DNA of 64,000 nucleotides, from the NCBI GenBank assembly GCA_963710625.1, contig CAVQBG010000017.1, positions 175,745 to 239,744 on the forward strand, given 5' to 3'. Positions 59,771-64,000 of this stretch are shown here, one piece after another (positions within the stretch are counted from its first letter, which is position 1; every line of letters starts with the position of its first letter). Made by a program: the position numbers and the translations under genes. The notes under the pieces were generated by a model. The model saw only the letters and a list, made by a program, of their open reading frames with translations, ran no database searches and had not been told where the DNA came from. This DNA is from Sva-07 sp963710625. Lineage in GTDB: Bacteria; Actinomycetota; Acidimicrobiia; Acidimicrobiales; Ilumatobacteraceae.

Positions 59771-60736
59771 CCGGCATCCCCGAGTTCGACGTCGTCGACA
59801 AACCCTCGTTGGCAGGGACCATCGCGCCCACGCGGTCTCGGCCTGATCCGGTACGCCTTCGAGCGGCCGGCCGCGCCGCCACCGGAGAGCCCCATGGGGT
59901 TCTTCACCGACACCACGGTGTGCATCGGGTGCAAGGCGTGCGAAGTCGCGTGCAAGGAGTGGAACCTGCTGCCCGCCGACGCCGGCAACGGGTGGCGCCC
60001 GTCGTACGACCACACCGAGGCGCTGTCGGCGACCTCGTGGCGCCACGTCAAGTTCATCGAGGCGTTCGACGAACCCACCCCCGACGCGGGACCGTCGGCG
60101 ACGCCGCTGCCGCCGTCGGACATCCGTGACGGGGGCGAGTTCGACCTGATCGCCCTGCTCGCCGAGCCGAAGACCGGCCACTGGCTGATGATGAGCGACT
60201 CGTGCAAGCACTGCGTGAGCGCGCCGTGCAACAAGGCGTGCCCCACGGGGGCGATCGTCCACTCGGAGTTCTCGAGCGTGGTCATCCAGCCCGACATCTG
60301 CACGGGCTGCGGTGCGTGCGTGAGCGCCTGCCCGTTCGGGGTGCCGGACGAGAGCGAACTCGACGGGCACTCGCACAAGTGCACGCTCTGCTACGACCGC
60401 CTCGCCGACGACCTGACGCCGGCATGCGCCAAGGCGTGCCCGACGCAGTCGATCAGGTTCGGCCCGATCGACGAACTCCGTGAGGAGGCACGCGACCGCG
60501 TCGAGACGCTCCACGAGCGTGGCGTCGGCTCCGCGTACCTCTACGGCGACGAGGAGTCCGAGCACTACTCCGCGCTGCACAGCTTCTACCTCCTGATCCG
60601 CCCGGCCCGGGTCTACGGCCTTCCGGACGACCCGGTCGACCCGTGGACCAACATGGTCGGCGACTACCTGCGCGGGGCCGCCGCGTTCGGCATGGCGTTC
60701 GCCGCGCTGGTCCTGAGCCTCGTGGTGGCGCGCTGA
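59767..60736 (+). pseudogene. Formate dehydrogenase iron-sulfur subunit, one frameshift
   Basis: The ATG at 59767 overlaps the catalytic subunit stop. The first ~20 residues (MTGIPEFDVVDKPSLAGTIA) are in one frame; near 59820-59840 the family sequence moves to the next frame (GLGLIRYAFERPAAPPPESP). It continues with four ferredoxin-type clusters: CIGCKACEVACKEWN, CKHCVSAPCNKACPTG, CTGCGACVSACPFGVP and CTLCYDRLADDLTPACAKAC. A C-terminal hydrophobic segment (AFGMAFAALVLSLVVAR) may anchor it. One extra base explains the shift; restored length is ~322 residues. Confidence 0.85.
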
Positions 60737-61635
60737 TGGGTGCCCGGACCGCACCCGCGCCCCGAACCGGCTACGAGGACCAGGTCGGCGCCCACGCATC
60801 GCCGTGGCGAGGTGCGACAGCGACCGCCGACATCGCGCTGAACAACCTCGGCGTCGGGACGTTCATCGTCGTCACGGTCGTCCGTCTGGTCGTGGGTGAG
60901 GACGCGCAGTGGGTCGTCGACGTGGGGTGGCCGTTGGCCGTGGCGCTCGTCGCGCTCGACCTCGCGGTGCTGGCCCTCGATCTCGGCGACCCGTGGCGGG
61001 TGTTCCACATGCTGCGCGTGATCAAGCCGGAGACGCCGATGTCGGTCGGGGTCTGGTCGTTGTCGGCGTTCATGGCGTGCGCCGCGGTGCCGGCGCTCGT
61101 CGGCGTCGTCAACTGGTTCGCCGAGCCCGCGTCGTGGACCGGCGATGCTGCGCTCGTGCTCGCCACGATCGCACTGCTGCCCGCCTCCGGTGCGCTGCTC
61201 TACAAGGGCGTGCTCTTCAGTACCACCGCACAGCCGGGATGGCGTGACGCCCGCTGGCTGGGCGCCTACGTCTGCGTCTCCGGCCTGTGGTCGGGCGCGT
61301 CGGTTGCCATGGTGATCGCCGCGGTCTCCGGCGAGGACGCCGTCACCGATGCGACCAGGGTGGCGTCGGCAGTGCTCGCCGCGTTGTCGGTCGGCCCGAT
61401 GTGGTTGCTGCGACAGGATCTCGAGCCCGAGATGACGGAACGATTCTCGCTCCGCCGTCGACGTGTGTTCGACATCGTTGCGCTCGTCGTCCCCGTGGTG
61501 GTGGCGATCGTCGTCGTGGCGGCACCGGATGCGGTCGCCGCCGGCGTCGGGCTCGTCGGAGCGCTGATCGTCTCCTGGGTGGTCCGTGCTGCGATCGTCG
61601 ACATTCCACAGACGGGCCCGCGCCGTGCCGTCTGA
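60736..61635 (+). CDS. NrfD/PsrC-type membrane subunit of formate dehydrogenase
   Basis: A 299-residue protein with eight or so spans (for example NNLGVGTFIVVTVVRLVVGE, WSLSAFMACAAVPALVGVV, VFDIVALVVPVVVAIVVVAA). The motif DLGDPWRVFHMLRVIKPETP is characteristic of NrfD-like quinone-interacting subunits, which carry no heme. It would link the cytoplasmic formate dehydrogenase to the menaquinone pool. The start overlaps the fdhB stop (TGATG). Confidence 0.85.
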   Translation: MGARTAPAPRTGYEDQVGAHASPWRGATATADIALNNLGVGTFIVVTVVRLVVGEDAQWVVDVGWPLAVALVALDLAVLALDLGDPWRVFHMLRVIKPETPMSVGVWSLSAFMACAAVPALVGVVNWFAEPASWTGDAALVLATIALLPASGALLYKGVLFSTTAQPGWRDARWLGAYVCVSGLWSGASVAMVIAAVSGEDAVTDATRVASAVLAALSVGPMWLLRQDLEPEMTERFSLRRRRVFDIVALVVPVVVAIVVVAAPDAVAAGVGLVGALIVSWVVRAAIVDIPQTGPRRAV

Positions 61636-62812
61636 GCAACGATCGGGTGGCACGGTCGAGCGAGCCATCTCGCGAACCGCCGGGCAACGCACCGCTCCGG
61701 CCACGGTCGTGCGGGTGCGTCACGACCGCGGGGAATCGGTCGCCGATCAGGTCGACGACGTGCTGATCGTCGAAGAGCCGATGTCGATACAGCTCGACGG
61801 GCACCTGGTCACCACGACCATGCGTACGCCTGGACACGACTTCGAGCTCGCCGCGGGCTTCTGTTTCACTGACGGACTCCTCGCGGGAGCGCCGGTGATC
61901 GACGTCCGGTACGAGCCGAGACACGACGGCGGCGAGTCTCCGCCGAACGGCGTCGACGCGGCCACCGCCAACATCGTGATCGTCGACACCGCCGGACGTG
62001 CACCGGCGCCGAGGCCCCGGCTCGGCAACGTCTCGTCGAGCTGCGGGTGGTGCGGCAGCGAACAGATCGACGATCTGTGTCTGCGTCTCGGCCCGCTCGC
62101 CCCGACACCGCCGATCGATCTCGACGTACTCGCTGAGGTGTCGGCGACCGTGCGAGCGAACCAGGAGCTCTTCGGTCTCACGGGAGCGGTGCATGCAGCG
62201 GCGGTGTTCGACCGGGAGGGCCGCATCGTCGTTGCTCGTGAGGACGTCGGACGGCACAACGCCGTCGACAAGGTGATCGGCTCGATGCTCCTCGACGGTC
62301 GGTTGCCGCTCTCAGGCCATGGTCTGTACATCAGCGGCCGTGCGAGCATCGAGATGGTCCAGAAGGCGTGGGCGGCCGGTGTCACGACCCTGCTTGCCGA
62401 GAGCGCCCCGACAGCGCTCGCCGTCGAATCGGCCCGTCGAGCGGGCATGACGTTGGTCGGCTTCCTCCGAGCGGACGGCTTCAACGTCTACTCGTCGCCC
62501 GTCCTGGTAGCTCAGGCCGACGCAACGTGGACGTCACTGACCGAGGTGTCGGAGGCGGCGGGGCCGAAGTGGGGGAAGTGGACACACGCGAGATGTATGG
62601 ATCCGAGGTGCACTGGGCTCTGCCGCCCTCGCCGCACGGGGTCATCCTCTCTACCAATCCTCCCTGCTACTCGACGCAATCCGACATGGCCCGCACGCAA
62701 TGTCGACCCATCGTGGTGGCGGAGATCGGTACGATGCTCAGTGCGTCCTAGCTGTGATGACCGGACAGGTTGTCCCTGGCGGGATGGGATTGTTGGTCCG
62801 CTAACTGAATGA
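61625..62812 (+). CDS. fdhD: FdhD sulfurtransferase for formate dehydrogenase, with abnormal C-terminal extension
   Basis: FdhD moves sulfur from a cysteine desulfurase to the molybdenum cofactor of formate dehydrogenase. Seen are MRTPGHDFELAAGFCFTDGL, the catalytic SSCGWCGSEQID (CxxC), AREDVGRHNAVDKVIGSML and SGRASIEMVQKAWAAGVTTL. The usual protein ends near LRADGFNVY (about 62490). Here the frame runs on for ~105 more residues of low-complexity Arg/Cys/Trp-rich sequence into the left end of the IS481 element. The native stop seems lost. A GTG at 61625 overlaps the previous gene by 11 bases. Confidence 0.88.
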   Translation: MPSEQRSGGTVERAISRTAGQRTAPATVVRVRHDRGESVADQVDDVLIVEEPMSIQLDGHLVTTTMRTPGHDFELAAGFCFTDGLLAGAPVIDVRYEPRHDGGESPPNGVDAATANIVIVDTAGRAPAPRPRLGNVSSSCGWCGSEQIDDLCLRLGPLAPTPPIDLDVLAEVSATVRANQELFGLTGAVHAAAVFDREGRIVVAREDVGRHNAVDKVIGSMLLDGRLPLSGHGLYISGRASIEMVQKAWAAGVTTLLAESAPTALAVESARRAGMTLVGFLRADGFNVYSSPVLVAQADATWTSLTEVSEAAGPKWGKWTHARCMDPRCTGLCRPRRTGSSSLPILPATRRNPTWPARNVDPSWWRRSVRCSVRPSCDDRTGCPWRDGIVGPLTE

Positions 62813-63851
62813 GCCCTCCGAGTAGGTCTGTGTGCTTCCTACAACGCACAGATCCACAAGGAGGGGCTCGATGCCTCACGTTAGAACCCAGCACCCGAAC
62901 GCGTCGCTGACTCCGCTCGGTCGCCGCAAGATGGTGCGCTTGGTGATCGATGACGGCTGGACCATCGAGGCTGCAGCCGACAAGTTCCAAGTCGACGCGA
63001 AGACCGTCACGAAGTGGCGTGACCGGTTCCTCACCGAAGGTGATGACGGTCTGTTTGATCGCTCGAGCCGGCCGAAGTCGTCACCGAACGCGACACCGCC
63101 AGCGTGTCGGCGTCGGATCGTCGAGCTGCGCAGACAGCGCCGCTGGGGTGCTGCCCATATCGGCCATGAGGTCGGCCGTGCCGGCTCAACCGTGCAGCGC
63201 ATTCTGATCGCTGAGGGGCTCGGCAGGCTCGATTCAGGTGATCGCGCGACCGCTGAGCCGATCCGCCGTTATCAGCGTGATCGACCTGGTGAGCTGGTCC
63301 ATGTCGATGTCAAGAAGCTCTCCGGCATTCCTGATGGCGGCGGCTGGCGCATCCACGGCCGCGGCCAAACGCCAGGCCCGAAGCACACCAAGACGGGGTA
63401 TCGGTTCCTGCACTCGGCGCTCGATGACCGCACCAGGATCGTGTACTCCGAGATCCACACCGATGAGCAAGCCGTCACCGCTGTCGAGTTCTGGGAACGA
63501 GCGAACGAGTTCTTCAACCAGCTCGGGATCACCGTCGAGCGAGTGATCACTGACAACGGTTCCTGCTACAGATCCCGCCTCTGGCGCACCACCCTGGAGG
63601 ACCTGGGCACCACCGCGAAGTTCACTCGCCCCTACCGGCCCCAGACCAACGGCAAGGTCGAGAGGTTCCATCGGATCCTGCTCGAGGAATGGGCCTACAT
63701 CCGCGACTGGAACACCGACCGGGAACGATCAGAGCACTACGAGCACTTCGTCCACTTCTACAATCACCACCGAGCACACGGCGCCCTCGGATGGTCAACA
63801 CCGATCGCCACCCTCAAGGACAACGTCCCCGGTCAACACACCTAGCGGGCC
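62795..63851 (+). mobile_element. IS481-family insertion sequence
   Basis: Imperfect terminal inverted repeats, GGTCCGCTAACTG (62795-62807) and CACCTAGCGGGCC (63839-63851), match at 10 of 13 positions. One transposase gene fills the interior. No clear target duplication is visible by eye, so the exact ends are provisional. The sequence from 63852 to 64000 shows no gene. Confidence 0.7.
62871..63845 (+). CDS. IS481-family transposase
   Basis: A 324-residue transposase. An N-terminal HTH (GWTIEAAADKFQVDAKTVTK, then WRDRF) and a second HTH-like region (RWGAAHIGHEVGRAGSTVQR) precede an rve-type DDE domain: Asp in ELVHVDVKKLSG, Asp in VERVITDNGSCYRS and Glu in TNGKVERFHRILLEEW. The end HHRAHGALGWSTPIATLKDN is the typical IS481/IS3 tail. 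The ATG at 62871 follows AAGGAGGGG. It appears intact. Confidence 0.93.
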   Translation: MPHVRTQHPNASLTPLGRRKMVRLVIDDGWTIEAAADKFQVDAKTVTKWRDRFLTEGDDGLFDRSSRPKSSPNATPPACRRRIVELRRQRRWGAAHIGHEVGRAGSTVQRILIAEGLGRLDSGDRATAEPIRRYQRDRPGELVHVDVKKLSGIPDGGGWRIHGRGQTPGPKHTKTGYRFLHSALDDRTRIVYSEIHTDEQAVTAVEFWERANEFFNQLGITVERVITDNGSCYRSRLWRTTLEDLGTTAKFTRPYRPQTNGKVERFHRILLEEWAYIRDWNTDRERSEHYEHFVHFYNHHRAHGALGWSTPIATLKDNVPGQHT

Positions 63852-64000
63852 TCCCTAGCGCAAGTACGCAGCCAAGATCCGACGCGGGCGCCCGCCTAGG
63901 TCGACCGATCAGGGCGCACACTTCGCTCACCCGATTCCTTCGAACGACCACTCGGCTTCCGGCGAACTGTTGGACCTCCGGCCTCAATCAGCCCACCGCA

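Overview
The window is GC-rich DNA with actinobacterial gene content: a SigB/SigF-type partner-switching stress module, an F420-type luciferase-like monooxygenase, an SCO6745-family protein, cydABDC and a LuxR/LAL regulator. A marine or soil actinobacterium is the best guess, possibly Acidimicrobiia. That placement is inference; no rRNA or marker phylogeny is available here.

Bases 1-10030 are a conserved-looking chromosomal stretch built around a general stress response. It holds a SigF-like sigma factor with its RsbW-type anti-sigma factor, a second RsbW-type protein, a STAS antagonist, a GAF-SpoIIE phosphatase, Dps, a disulfide-type flavoprotein, a universal-stress-like protein, CsbD and a response regulator. 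Eight copies of a GTTT-N15/16-GG(G/T)(T/A)A promoter lie in front of these genes, so the module appears to feed back on itself. dcd, a frameshifted paiB and a ferredoxin follow.

Bases 10072-37250 are an accessory island. It opens with a tRNA-Gly, a tyrosine recombinase and an excisionase-like HTH protein. It then carries 31 small unrelated genes in both orientations: Nudix, HIT, GNAT, P-loop kinases, methyltransferases, VOC, metallo-beta-lactamase fold, APH-like and AAC(3)-like genes. About a dozen well-preserved imperfect repeats of 70-90 bp, plus several degraded ones, lie between them. All repeats point the same way, contain a CTTGGGCCG core and hairpins, and end in inverted CGATTAY / RTTATCG-like motifs. 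This is the architecture of an integron cassette array lacking an integron integrase, but the repeats do not match the classical attC core-site consensus. It is the most unusual object in the window.

Bases 37237-62812 are a respiratory and oxidation cluster arranged around a divergent centre. Leftward run a seven-gene operon (two small proteins, a cytochrome b6-like protein, an unknown membrane-anchored protein, aldehyde dehydrogenase, NDH-2, alkylsulfatase) and then cydABDC. Rightward run a LAL-type LuxR regulator, a small membrane protein, a GMC oxidoreductase, a Rieske protein, a DUF1275 protein and a formate dehydrogenase operon whose catalytic subunit uses an in-frame UGA (selenocysteine) with a SECIS-like hairpin. 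The same operator-like sequence, GGGTGA-N7-TCACCC, lies upstream of cydA, in the divergent centre and upstream of the GMC gene, suggesting one regulon. An IS481-family insertion sequence closes the window.

Several genes outside the island (paiB, cydC, the LAL regulator, fdhB, a small ORF and perhaps the DUF1275 gene) carry single-base frameshifts. Sequencing or assembly indels are as likely as real decay.
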